DNA of 64,000 bases from Gnetum montanum (taxonomy: Eukaryota > Streptophyta > Gnetopsida > Gnetales > Gnetaceae), in the NCBI GenBank assembly GCA_015680685.1, contig MNCI01034769.1:1311948-1375947 (forward strand), read 5' to 3'. The notes beneath the pieces are model-generated. The model made no database searches. It saw nothing but the letters and a program-made list of their open reading frames with translations, and was not told where the DNA came from. Positions 35,791-46,077 of the stretch are shown here, piece by piece (the first letter of the stretch is position 1; every line of letters starts with the position of its first letter). The translations under genes and the position numbers were made by a program.

Positions 35791-36340
35791 CATGACTATA
35801 CCTCAAGAACCCTTCTACAAACAAGGAGTAAAATCCTTGGATCAACAAAATCAATCTTTGGAAGATCAAAATACTAATCTTTATGTTGGGGTTATTGAGG
35901 TTGAGTACAATGAACATGCTGTAAATGACTATGTGAGTGGAACTACAAAAATAAATCTTGTCTATCATACAAGTTCCACCCAATCCTATTAAAGTTCTAG
36001 AGAAGGTGAAGAAAGCTATGGAGATACCTTACCTTATCAACAACATGATGGATTTTGTCTAAGTGATCCACCACTTTTAGGGGAAGATAAAGATGTAAGT
36101 AAAACCCTACCTCTTAAAACATTTGAAGGCATGTTAACTTTTAACTACACATCCATGGAACATTCTACTAGAAAGGCTATATTCATTGATTCACCAACAC
36201 CTAGACCTATCATTGAAACTTATATCAAAGAAAAAATTTATAGAAAACAAACAAGAAAGTTAAGATTAGGTTTTGATTTTTGTAATCTTAAGCATCGAGA
36301 AATTGTTAAACAATGTCTTGATAAAAGTACATTGGTGAAG
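35791..36340 (+). pseudogene. Unassigned polyprotein segment of D
   Basis: Open pieces at 35792-35992 and 36131-36352, rich in acidic and polar residues. They take the place where RT, RNase H and the integrase core should be. No polymerase motif was found. They could be linker sequence or a replacement. Confidence 0.45.
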
Positions 36341-36580
36341 TCTTTAAGATAGGAGACCTAGTCTCAAAAAAAGGTAGAACATGTGACAAAGCAAATCTTC
36401 AAGGTAAGTTCTCTCCTATTTGGTTAGGCCCATTTGGAGTTAAAGACTTCATTGGCCCTAATTTGTACAAGGTTACTAATGTGTAAGGACATAAGTTATC
36501 TAGAAATTTTAATGCATTCCATCCAAAGCATTTCTACTCAGGTGCCCCACGTGGACACCTAGTAGATTCTTAGTTGCATG
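36341..36580 (+). pseudogene. Integrase C-terminal remnant of D
   Basis: FKIGDLVSKKGRT, then WLGPFGVKDFIGPNLYKVTNV, a stop, and NFNAFHPKHFY. This matches the end of Ty3/gypsy integrase (GDLVL, LGPF-x-V, LKKYY-like ending). Only this tail of pol remains. Confidence 0.7.
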
Positions 36581-37856
36581 ATTTCTTCCTCTTCATCATG
36601 CATTTCATTTGCGTATAGTTGCAATTTGCATATTTTCTTTGCATTTCCATCATTTCTTTCTTAGCATATTGTTTTCATTTTTGCTTTTCATGTGATTTTA
36701 ATAATCATTATGGTCTTTTGAGTTACTAGGTGTTGGGTCATCAAAACACCATTCAGAAATAATGTGAGTATAATCCTTTATATATTATTTCCTAGTACTA
36801 TTACATAAAATCTCTTTTATACTATATATTTCAATAATGCTTTGATTCTTCCCAATCTTTTTAAGGTTTTAGTTTCTCTAGTTATGTTGGCATATGGAGC
36901 ATGAAATTTGTGCTAACTTATCATGTAATCATCATGATCATGTGAGTGTAGGATAGGTGATGTTGGAGAATAGTTAGCCATAATCACTAGGTGACATTGG
37001 AAAACCCCATTTTCCCTCTCATAATCCCTAGCCCTTAAGTGTGATGATCCATGGTTACCCTATGAACAATGGGGTGAAGTGTGTTCATCTCTACTTGAGA
37101 ATCCTTAGCCACCTAGGAGACCTACTATGATGCTATCAAATCACAATTAAAGGCACATACACAAGGGTTGAACTACACCATGGGCAATGTTTCGAAAGGA
37201 CCATGTTCATTGGAAATGCAACTAATTGGCCAAACTTGTGTTGGAATTCCTACCTTAAGAATGAAGTACACCATGGACAAAGTTTCCTCAAAAAAAAATG
37301 AGGACTATGTTCATTGGCAGTGTAATAAGTTCTTGAGTGTGATGGGGTCAGGTAGCAATCCTTACCCTAGACTTCATTCTCCATTTTTCAAAAATAATAA
37401 TAATAAAGGCAAATAATCCCTTTTCATCCATTTTTTTCAATGTCAAAAAAAAAAGTTCCAAGGAAAAATCCGAAAGTTGTGGCTAGCCACAATCTAACAT
37501 GAGCCAATCCTCCTCATTAAGTTTAGTATGGGTCTTGTGCTCAAAGTAGTCTACATGCTGTTGACTTTTACTTTGTGAAAGGATTCGAAATGCAATCTTA
37601 ATTATATTTAATTATTATATCTATATATATAGTTAAAATGATAAAATTATATATTTAGAGTTTAATTAAATAAGATGGTGTGGTTTGGGTGCCCTGTGTT
37701 TAGTTCTTTTTTGATTATATGGTTATTTTAATCATGTTTAGATCAATGTGGTTTACTTTTAAGTTTTCATTTGCTTATTTTGTGATGTTTGTGATTTCCT
37801 ACATATTGCATCATGTTAAAATTTATGTGGTCTTGTTCCTTGCACTTGCATGCAAT
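36581..37856 (+). other. Element D 3' non-coding region
   Basis: 1.3 kb, AT-rich. It contains an imperfect direct repeat (about 37170-37215 and 37265-37320, sharing TACACCATGG and TGTTCATTGG). No supported ORF. Confidence 0.6.
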
Positions 37857-37858
37857 TA

Positions 37859-37875
37859 AAAGTTTGGGGGCTAAG
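37859..37875 (+). other. Polypurine tract of D
   Basis: AAAGTTTGGGGGCTAAG directly abuts the 3' LTR. Confidence 0.8.
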
Positions 37876-39119
37876 TGTTGATGTCAACACTCCCATGCTC
37901 TCATGGGGCCATGATTATCAACATCTCTATCTCTCTCTCTTAATAACCACAATAAAAATCATGTGAGTAGTGGGCATTTGAACTGTTAAGTGATGGTCAT
38001 TAATGGTAGCAGTTACGGTCATTAGTGGTAGACATTTTGTAAGTTACACACATAGTGGCCATTTAAATTGCCAAGTGGTGGTCATTAATGGCGATGGTTA
38101 CGATCATTAGTGGCAGATGTTTCGAAAGTTACGGACATAGTGGACATTTAAACCGCCAAGTGGTGGTCATTAATGGTGGCAATTACGGTCATTAGTGGTA
38201 GACGTTTTGAAAGTTATGAACATAAGTGGGCACTTAATTGGAAAATGTGGGCTTTATTACACAAGAAGTGGTTTTTGTAGCCGTTACATGAAACGTAGGC
38301 ATCATTATGGATGGCCGCAGTGGCTATAAATCTAAAGGGGAAGGGCTCTCAGGAGGGATCCTAAAGGGCTCCTTTTTTAGTCCAAAAGGGCTCTGGAACA
38401 GTCCTAAAGGTTTCTTTCTATCAATCTTGAGGAGGGATTCCTCTCCACTAAGCAGCAATTTCCTTCTTTCTTTTCTTTTTTTCACAGGTTTTCAGTTGAT
38501 CTTCGAGAAGGGTCCAAAGTAAGACCCAGCAGCTCAAAATTGAATCCTTATGGGTCTTCTCGGTGATGGCAAGAGGGTTCTCTCTCTCTTCTTTCTATCT
38601 ACAACAATGTAGGCAGTGTAGCCCATGCACAGGATGTGAGACATGCAATTTTATTTAGGCTAGAAGCTTGTCTTGGTGGTGCAGACATGGGTGGACGATC
38701 TTCCTCTCTATAGCAGTGCATAAAAGGTGGTAGAAGACAGTAGGCTTTGAGGACCACAATTGCTACCCTGTGTGAACTGCGGTGGGCAGTCTCTCTTTCT
38801 CTCTTTCTCTCTCTCTTCCTCTTTCGTGATGATCACGGTCTTCTTGCCCAGCAGTGGATATCATTGGCAATCACAAACCAGTAGTGCCAGCGAGACTAGG
38901 GAAAATTCATTTTTTTAGTTATTTATTGTATTGAAGATAATTATTTAATTTAAATTCCAAATTTCTTTCTAGTTTATTATTTGCAAAAGGCCACGTAGGC
39001 CTCTCCAGTGAAGACTATTCCTGGGTTTTCATACCCATATGGGAGGCACCGTAGGCAATAGTCTCCTAAAACGAGTTTTCTTTTCCAGTGTTGGTGTAAC
39101 CAAAATTTATGCATCAATA
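37876..39119 (+). repeat. Element D 3' LTR
   Basis: 1244 bp, partner of 31859-33088, with the same tandem repeats, TATA and (CT)n run (38790-38825). Ends CATCAATA. Confidence 0.9.
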
Positions 39120-39124
39120 GTACT
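39120..39124. repeat. Target-site duplication of D, right
   Basis: GTACT, identical to 31854-31858. Confidence 0.9.
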
Positions 39125-39480
39125 CTTGCTAACTATTGAGAAGGTCTGAGGCCTTATGGGCCCCCTTGTTCTAGGAGATGTCACATCGTCACTAGAGGTA
39201 TCTAAGTTGGATGATAAGAGTTCTTGAGTATCATTGGGATGTCCATAAACATATGAAATACTTGCATAAGATTGAGTACTCCAAACTTCTTCTTCGTCAT
39301 AAATTGCGTTGGTTCTCTAATGAATTTCCTTGCTAGATGTTGCGTTATCATTATCCTGTGAGAGAGACATTGTTGTGAATTGTGTGTAACTCAATTCAAT
39401 TTAATTGAATTTCTTTTGCCTAAAAGATATATCATTAATAGCTTGTTACAACAATCTTATATGATATAACTGATCTAGAT
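39125..39480 (-). pseudogene. Element E gag, N-terminal part and leader
   Basis: Continues the gag interrupted at 31858. It aligns with 27220-27420 of C (shared CTGATCTAGATAACTAGCACC and the GAGAGACAT region that includes a minus-strand ATG near 39370). Decayed. Confidence 0.6.
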
Positions 39481-39491
39481 AACTAGCACCA

Positions 39492-39509
39492 TCCTTGGCA
39501 ACAGTGTCA
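39492..39509 (-). other. Primer-binding site of E (tRNA-Asp type)
   Basis: Minus-strand TGACACTGTTGCCAAGGA compared with TGGCGCCGTTGCCGGGGA: five changes, all G-to-A or C-to-T. One base from the LTR. Confidence 0.75.
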
Positions 39510-39510
39510 A

Positions 39511-40292
39511 TGATGAGCAGCGAGGTACCCCTACACTCAACCATATGAATACAAGCATGTACATGCAATCCGGTTGAACTTCGTGGATAGACTAGTTGTG
39601 GCATCTAGATAGTTATACGTTGATTGCAGTTGGTTGTCTTACCACCTGGACTAGTATTTTCTTTGTCACATATGGTTTAGTCCAAAGTGAGGTGTATGAC
39701 ATGATTTCTACTACTATGCTACTCCTAAAGACAATGAGAAATAGCTTGAGTAAACTAATAAGCAATAGGAAGCAAAATCTAAGCTAGCCTAAGTGCAATG
39801 AGCATCCGTCCTTGATCATTTGTATGCATCTTGGACTTCATTTCCTACTTCTAGGATTACCATGTAATTACACTTAAACGTTTGTGATTAAGACGTACTC
39901 ATTCCGTGTTAACAACAAAAATAGTAAATGACAATAAAAGAAATATTAAATAAGAAAACAAAAATAAATAATTAACAATTAAACAATTAAAAACTAAGTG
40001 AATGTTGCAATGATACAGTAATCTCAATCTTTATTACCGATTGTGTGTGTGTCTAAGTACATCACACTCGAACAAAGGTTCCGTACAATTACAAGCATCA
40101 CACTGCAGGCATGCACTTTGGAAAAAGAACTGAAAACTAACTAAAAATTGACAAAGAGACATGACCCTAAAGACTTACTGAAAGACTCTCATCTCGTGCG
40201 CCGAGTGCTATATTTATAGGCTAACATAGAAATCACAACTCAAGCTGCGATATCATGTACCCAAGATCGGGCGGACAAACGACAATTCTTCA
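39511..40292 (-). repeat. Element E 5' LTR
   Basis: 782 bp, partner of 18169-18976. The high end is AATTCTTCA (ATTCATCA in the partner). Minus-strand CTATAAATA at 40211-40219. The U3 is about 25 bases shorter than in the 3' copy, having lost one GATATC repeat. Confidence 0.8.
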
Positions 40293-40574
40293 ATTTAATA
40301 GTGTGGCTACCAACACATTTGATTGCATTAATAGACAGAAGATTTAAGAATTTTAAGATATTGGTAACTTTACATCATCACACAACCAAACAAAGCACCT
40401 TCATGTTCATGTGCATGTGCTATGATAAAGGCTGCATAAAGGTGATATGATAATGTTAACGTCACCGTTCAAGTAGTAGAGTTTGGCTGTTCCATCACAT
40501 TACGTGACCTGTCGGTTGACGTTTTCTTGACCATATACCACATTACGGCTAGAACGGCCCGTGTGAAGTGTGAA

Positions 40575-40680
40575 CGGACCATTGTCTGGAAATGAAAACG
40601 GAGGCGGAAGAGCATCACGACACCCCACGGACCATTGTCTGGAAATGAAAACGAAGACGGAAGAGCATCACGACACCCCA
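40575..40680 (+). repeat. 53-bp tandem duplication
   Basis: Two adjacent copies (40575-40627, 40628-40680) of CGGACCATTGTCTGGAAATG and following bases, differing at two positions. Confidence 0.95.
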
Positions 40681-40837
40681 CCACACGACATCCATATGGA
40701 AGGATATAAATTGAGGCAAAGACAAAGAAGACCACGTATGATTGACATGACACATACGAGTGTGCAGTAAGAACCCTTTTCCGATGGCTTTACACAGACC
40801 TATCCATCAAATTCAGTGGAAGCGTGGAATTGAAAAT

Positions 40838-40863
40838 TTCTGATTAGGCGTTCTGATTAGGCC
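40838..40863 (+). repeat. 13-bp tandem duplication
   Basis: TTCTGATTAGGCG followed directly by TTCTGATTAGGCC. Confidence 0.9.
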
Positions 40864-41100
40864 TTCCCTTGCATCTCTACTCCTTACCCTAAAATCACGT
40901 CATTTCAGGAGGAATTAGCTATATTGTAGAAAACATTCTGGTTCGCTTGTCAGTGCTCATCGCGCATCCAGAGGCTGCTGAAACGCAATGTGAACGGTTG
41001 AAAAATATTTAAAAATTTGTCGTGACATCTATCTTCATCTTCATCTGATATTGCCAGGACATGCTGTGATTGTGTGAAGATACCACGATTGCTGCCTGGA

Positions 41101-41135
41101 CATATACAAAATACCACGGTTGTATTTTGTATATG
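41101..41135. repeat. Perfect 14-bp inverted repeat (hairpin)
   Basis: CATATACAAAATAC, 7-base loop CACGGTT, then GTATTTTGTATATG. A perfect stem. No U-run follows and this is plant DNA, so it is not called a terminator. Confidence 0.9.
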
Positions 41136-41992
41136 TAGTATTTCGGTCTCTGTCATGTATTTTAGGGTTAATTTCAGTGTTTCTATTCATTGTTTCTGTC
41201 TGCGTAATTGCCATCTCGGTCCATGTTCTCTGGGTGGAGATTGAAGTATTCAGGTCATCCTAGATGAACCAGTGAAGATCAAGGATGGAAAGCTTATTGA
41301 ATAACATTTTATATATGAAAGAGAAACTGTTGCTTTATATTTCCCATGTTGTAAGCCTTTGCTAAACCTTATGATGAGGCTGACTCCTATGAAAAATGAT
41401 CCTTGTACAACTAGACTCTTTTATAGACAACTTTTCTTATTTCATTGCAAGTAGTCTTTGCCCTATAAAATGAGACTTCTAAAATCTCTATGGCTTATTT
41501 TACTGGGTTGTCAAATCTATATTTTTAGAGGCTATGACATGTTCTTAGTAGTGGTATTCTAAAAACTCAAGGATATGCTTTCCTAGGTAATAGTTGTACA
41601 TGTTGATGTGGTGTGGTGTAATCTCCTTTGAGGGTTGCATGTTTTAGCAACTATCCCTTCCAAGTTTAAGTAGTGATAAATCTTGGTAGAGTTTTAATTT
41701 GTTCTTACACCGAAATAACAGTGACAACATGTTCGTTCCTCATGTCCATTATTTTGATGAGCATAGTATAGCAATAGAATTTGTTGTCGGTTACCTAGTT
41801 AACCTTAATTCAAATATATGCCTTGAGTTTTAATACTATACTTCTTCTTCGTTGAATGATTGTAGGCATGCGACTATGGTTCATCCTTGCACAAATTTTG
41901 CTAAAAGTCATTCAACATGTTGGCCTTTCTTGGTAGTCACTCTTGATATTCTCTATGTGAGAAGCAATTTATTCTCCTCTATAAAGTTCCTT

Positions 41993-42064
41993 GTGACGTG
42001 TGAACACGTGGTCTTGAGTTCTAAGGATGTGACGTGTGAACACGTGGTCTTGAGTTCTAAGGAT
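41993..42064 (-). repeat. 36-bp tandem duplication in the P450 remnant
   Basis: Two identical copies (41993-42028, 42029-42064) of GTGACGTGTGAACACGTGGT and following bases. In frame, repeating ILRTQDHVFTRH. Confidence 0.95.
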
Positions 42065-42256
42065 CTCTCTGGCCATGTCCGCCGCAGACCATACCATACC
42101 ACGATGGTGGTTTGCCTGCCCAGCTGCAGCGCCATCAGCGCTGGTATTTGGCCGACAGCACCACCAGCGACTCGTTGGGCTTCTTCCCTGACTGCAGCAG
42201 GTTGCCTACCAGCGGCCACCTCGGCGGCCCTGGCGGCAGCAGATTTTGGTTCTTAT

Positions 42257-42392
42257 GCTTTTTCTTTGCTGTCGCCAGAAGATAGTACCACAGCGCTGCC
42301 ATTGCCATGGCCACCAAGTACCATGCTTTTTCTTTGCTGTCGCCAGAAGATAGTACCACAGCGCTGCCATTGCCATGGCCACCAAGTACCAT
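42257..42392 (-). repeat. 68-bp tandem duplication in the P450 remnant
   Basis: Two identical copies (42257-42324, 42325-42392) covering the membrane anchor. 68 is not a multiple of three, so the copy shifts the frame. Confidence 0.95.
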
Positions 42393-42430
42393 GTCCATAG
42401 TGCCGTGGCTTCTTCCTGTGTGGCCGCCAT

Positions 42431-42710
42431 GAGATTGGATTGGAGAATTTGCAAGCTTAACCCTTGAACCTCCTGCTTTAATATATCACCTGCGGTACGT
42501 CCAAGAGTATAAATAATTAAATATCTTCTTGCTCAGCAAATACAAGGCTTAGCAGCTCAGCATTTGACGGCTAAATGGCAAATTCAAAGTATTTGACTTC
42601 GAATCGTAAATACCTACTGTTTAAGGCCGATTATACCCAAGATGTTGATTGATAATGGCTAATGAGCGAGGACTGCTCCAAGCCAGCAAACGTCACTTTC
42701 CGTGCCTAAT
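42431..42710 (-). other. Upstream flank of the P450 remnant
   Basis: 280 bases. On the minus strand, an AT-rich stretch with TTTATACTC (about 42507-42515) and GATATATTAAAG (about 42478-42489) lies 50-90 bases before the ATG and could be the old promoter. Confidence 0.3.
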
Positions 42711-42856
42711 ACCAACTGGTCTGAAAATGACAAGGACACTATTAAAATGGCTGCTAACCTATTTTTATGTAAAGTCAATAAAACCAACTGGTCTGAAAAA
42801 TGACCAAGGACACTATTAAAATTGCTGCTAACCTATTTCTATGTAAAGTCAATAAA
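42711..42856 (+). repeat. 72/74-bp tandem duplication
   Basis: ACCAACTGGTCTGAAAATGA and following bases at 42711-42782, repeated at 42783-42856 with two one-base insertions and a few substitutions. Confidence 0.95.
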
Positions 42857-43476
42857 TGAATCAATCTTGGGCAACACAGTAAAGGAGCCGGAGACATATG
42901 TTGGCATTTTCGAAATCATTGGTCGAGCAGGAAGTTGGGTTGCGCTTGAAGACTTAGAATCCTTATTACATTTGTATGACTGCCTTTTAAGCGTCTAGAT
43001 TTACGATGCTCAATTCCTACTCTAGCCAGAGTTTACCAGGTAAAGTTGGAGAGCTAGTCACGCTATGCATAATTGCTGACGGTAACACGTCAAAAATTAA
43101 AGGGTCGGGATATGAGAGGCTCCGTTTAAAACATCACTAACCAATTTTTGTGGGTGAAATTCAACCGATGCGTTCAAAGAGGCAGCACAACGCTAAATAT
43201 TACTTGGATTCAATGATGCGTGAAATGGGAGTGGGTATTGCGTCTGTGCCGCTAAACACTTATTTTAGAATCATCACACGGTTCCTCCTGTGCTATGGTA
43301 TTCCTGTACTAAGTTAATACCATAGTAGTTGTTTGCAACTTTGTTAAGTAAAATCGCTTGGTTTATTTTCGGGCACGTGCTTACACCGGATGGAGTAAAG
43401 GATTACTCAAGGGAAGGACAGGTTGCGTCGGATAGCAAGCTCCTCCCGTACTTAAGTCACAGCAATATCATGGGAT

Positions 43477-43612
43477 GGTATAAAAGAAAGTTTATAATAA
43501 TGAGGTGTTAACTTAGTGGTAAGGGTCTTAGGATACATCTAGAAGGTATAAAAGAAAGTTTATATCAATTAAGTGTTAGCTTAATGATGAGAGTCGTAGG
43601 GGTCTTAGTGAA
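43477..43612 (+). repeat. Degenerate 68-bp tandem duplication
   Basis: GGTATAAAAGAAAGTTTATA occurs at 43477 and 43545. The rest of the unit (GTGTTARCTTARTG, GGTCTTAG) aligns with substitutions. Confidence 0.75.
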
Positions 43613-43983
43613 CATAAGTAAAATTTCAGTTGCAATTTCTTAACAACGTATCATTACAAAATAACAAGATATTAAAAATAACTTTATATTTTTTACATTA
43701 GATAAAATATCATTCATAATATCACAACAATGAAACTGCTACAATATTGTTGAACTTGTAATTACTAGGGTGCCCTGGCCTACATATGGATAAACATCAT
43801 TAACCATATTTAAGTGTCTCTAGTGCTACTCATACTTGCTAGCAATCACTTGTTTAAATAATATAAAATCATTTTTCATTGTAATGAGATAGGTAAAATA
43901 GTGGTATCCATAGGTTGGAGGTTTTTACCTATTTTGCTTTTTTTTTTTTTTTTACATTTTTACATTTTTCATCCTACTCCACC

Positions 43984-44210
43984 TAACAAACTTTTACATA
44001 ACATAATAAGACAACTAAACCACGTTGTACCTCCTTTTACATGTATAGTGTAAATAATATCTTTTTTTTTTCTTCTTGCATTTTTTTCATTCTACACTGA
44101 TTAACAAACTTCTACATAGCATAGTAAGACAACTAAACAATCCTTTTATATATATAGTATAAACAATTTTTGAATTAACAAACTTCTACATAGCATAATA
44201 AGAGAAGAAG
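43984..44210 (+). repeat. Three degenerate copies of a TAACAAACTT-TACATA repeat
   Basis: Copies start at about 43984, 44102 and 44176, each with TAACAAACTTYTACATARCATARTAAGA; the first two continue with CAACTAAAC. Spacing is 118 and 74 bases. Confidence 0.75.
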
Positions 44211-45592
44211 CATACATAAAACAAGATATATATATAGTTTTGTAAGTAGTAGCAACAATTTAGTCTAGATGTTTGCATTGCTATGGTACTATTTTAAAAA
44301 AATCTTACAGATTTTGTACTAATTAAATGCTAAAAATAACTTATTTGAAAAATCCATTTGCATTCTTGTATAGAACAAGGAAAACTTGGATTTACTAATG
44401 TTAAGGCACAAATAATAAGCAACTATTTAAATAAAAAGATAAACATATACAATGTAAAAATTAATTTTAGATATCTTTTCTTTATTTTGATTGATGAGTA
44501 TATAAGCATGTCCTAATAGTCCTAGTATTATTCAATAAATGCTTTGTATCATAATAATTTTTTAAATGAAATTATAAAATTTTATTATTGAATACTTATT
44601 TAATGTTTATTATGTTTTATAAAGCATTAATCATTAGAAACTCTTCTAAATATGGAGATCCCTAAAAAATTTTTTGCTTACACCTTAAAATTTATAGTAA
44701 GATAGCATGAATGTTTCTAGGCAAACCATGTACATTTAAATTCAGCAATTTCATGCTTAAATGTTTATGCTATAATATTTTATTTTATTTTTTTCAAAAT
44801 GTCTCTTCAAAGGAACAAGAGTTCCTAATGCAATTTACAATTTAATGTTTGTGCTATGTGCTATTATTAAGGAAAGTTTTTAATTTGAACAATTATAGTA
44901 ACAAAGGACCATTTTTCTATTAAAACCTTCCATGAACTCCTTTTTAATTCAATGAAAATCTAATAAAATATATATTTCATCAAAAAATTACCTTAAATTT
45001 GTAATATTATGTCATTATATTTGAACCTAGAATAAGAAAATAGTACACAAATAAAATGAAAGTGGGAGATTTTGCACAACTTAAAATGGAGGTGGATTAG
45101 TTTTCCTAGCAAGAAATTATATAATCAATTATTCCTTGAACTAAAAATCTATTATTGCAATTTAACTTCTTTGAATTCTTAAGTTATTGTACCAACTTAT
45201 ACATGATTTTTAAAGCAAAATGGAATAATCCAATAATTTTTCTAAGACTATGGGAAAATTTGGAAGTAATTTAAAATATCAATATAGAATAATTAAATAG
45301 GTCCTTTCTCAATTCAAAGACTAGGATTTGAGCTTGGGTATAGCCACTCTAAGAGGTTATGCTTTCTCTCATCTACTGACCCTCCTAAGACCTTGCTTAG
45401 TAGGATGAACATTGTGGCTCCAAGTGTTGATCCTTTTTAATATAGAATAATAAAATAAAAAAGAATATTTAGTTTCAAATACAATATACTTAAAGTTGTG
45501 ATATTTGTGGAACTCTCATTATTCATGACAATGAAAAGATGATTTGATAAGGTTATTTCATTATGGAATTCCTAAATGTTTTGTATAGTTAC

Positions 45593-46077
45593 TGATGAGT
45601 GGTGAGAGTTTCCTATGCCCAAACATATAGATCACAAGTGTTCACACATAATCTAGTTGAATTCCATGGATGGGACTAATATGGTATCTAAATCATTAAG
45701 CATTGATTGCAAGTCAATGTCCTTCCACTTAGGCTAGTGGTAGCTTTATCACATACAGTTTAGTCCAAAGTGAGGTATACAATTATCATGTTATTGAAAC
45801 CTTAAACTAAACTAATCAATAACATAGAAATTAATGGTTTAATCTAATTAACAATTAAATTAAATCATAAACTAACTTAAGGACGACAAGTGTCCATTCC
45901 GAACTTGTTGTACATGTTTAGAATTTACGTACCCACTGTAGAGATTATCAAGCGTTATGCTATTGTTCAAACCAAATGATAAAATATTAATAAGACAAGT
46001 TGCTTTGACACATGCCCATTAATGCAACCCTATCAATGTATCATATGATGCATTGACATAGGTACATCAATGTTGAT
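45593..46077 (-). repeat. Old truncated LTR of the TGATGAG family
   Basis: Begins TGATGAGTGGTGAGAGTTTC and keeps AGTTTAGTCCAAAGTGAGG and other blocks of the C/E-type LTR. It is more decayed than the others and is cut at 46077 by element F. The remainder would lie to the right of F, outside the window. Confidence 0.65.

Larger units (their letters stand above)
31859..39119 (+). mobile_element. Element D: gag-protease element lacking RT and integrase core, 7.3 kb
   Basis: Complete plus-strand element with exact duplication GTACT. LTRs 31859-33088 and 37876-39119 begin TGTTGATG and end CATCAACA (CATCAATA in the 3' copy). PBS 33095-33111, gag, protease, unassigned ORF pieces, an integrase C-terminal remnant, and purine tract AGTTTGGGGGCTAAG. 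RT, RNase H and the integrase core are absent between about 36000 and 36340, so it is non-autonomous. It is inserted into the minus-strand gag of E in the opposite orientation. Confidence 0.9.
18169..40292 (-). mobile_element. Element E: gag plus second ORF, no pol; host of C and D
   Basis: Minus-strand LTR element with 5' LTR 39511-40292, PBS 39492-39509, gag (39370-39125 continuing at 31858-29740), conserved non-coding block, a large second ORF (21949-19190), terminal purine tract and 3' LTR 18169-18976. Removing C and D with their duplications leaves about 9.1 kb. No protease, RT, RNase H or integrase motif was found in any of its three internal segments, so it is non-autonomous. It must have used proteins from a relative such as F or G, which share its LTR design. 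It is the oldest layer of this nest. Confidence 0.8.
40293..41940. other. Low-copy region, left of the P450 remnant
   Basis: No LTR-element homology seen. It begins with E's right duplication (ATTTA, 40293-40297). It contains a 53-bp tandem duplication, a plus-strand TATAAATTG at about 40706, a 13-bp tandem duplication and a 14-bp stem hairpin. No convincing ORF; the 94-codon minus frame at 40469-40753 arises from the tandem repeat. Confidence 0.5.
41960..42430 (-). pseudogene. Cytochrome P450 5'-terminal pseudogene
   Basis: Minus-strand start at 42430: MAATQEEATALWTWYLVAMA is a membrane anchor, continuing to LATAKKKH and then the proline hinge LLPPGPPRWPLVGNLLQ, SLVVLSAKY, MALQLGRQTTIVV and ADMAREILRTQDHVFTRH. 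These are the first 100-110 residues of a plant A-type microsomal P450 monooxygenase (normally about 500 residues). A 68-bp tandem duplication, a likely 1-base loss after AKY and a 5-bp duplication (TGGTA) shift the frame. A 36-bp duplication repeats 12 codons in frame. The I helix, ExxR and haem-binding Cys are all absent. No neighbouring exon was found, so it is a truncated gene fragment. The subfamily cannot be assigned. Confidence 0.85.
42857..45592. other. Low-copy AT-rich region without genes
   Basis: No supported ORF. It contains a 10-bp inverted repeat (CTATGGTATT/AATACCATAG, 43293-43325), a degenerate 68-bp period repeat (43477-43612) and a three-copy degenerate repeat (43984-44210). 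From about 43680 to 45300 it is very AT-rich (poly-T runs at 43938-43953 and 44061-44070). A tRNA-like fragment around 45310-45440 was considered and not called. Confidence 0.55.

Noticed and set aside
40469-40753. 94-codon minus-strand ORF
   Set aside because: Its length comes from the 53-bp tandem duplication; no family likeness.
41244-41306. Possible last exon (ILDEPVKIKDGKLIE then a stop)
   Set aside because: Preceded by a pyrimidine tract and CAG, but no upstream exon was found and the protein is not recognised.
43293-43325. 10-bp inverted repeat as a transposon end
   Set aside because: No target duplication and no internal sequence; probably a chance or a small local inversion.
45300-45445. 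tRNA-like or SINE-like segment (GGATTTGAGCTTGG resembles an inverted B box)
   Set aside because: No matching A box at the right distance, no tail and no flanking duplication could be read.
45593-46077. Part of F's own LTR
   Set aside because: F's LTR starts afresh at 46078 with its own TGATGAG; the left block is a separate, older copy.
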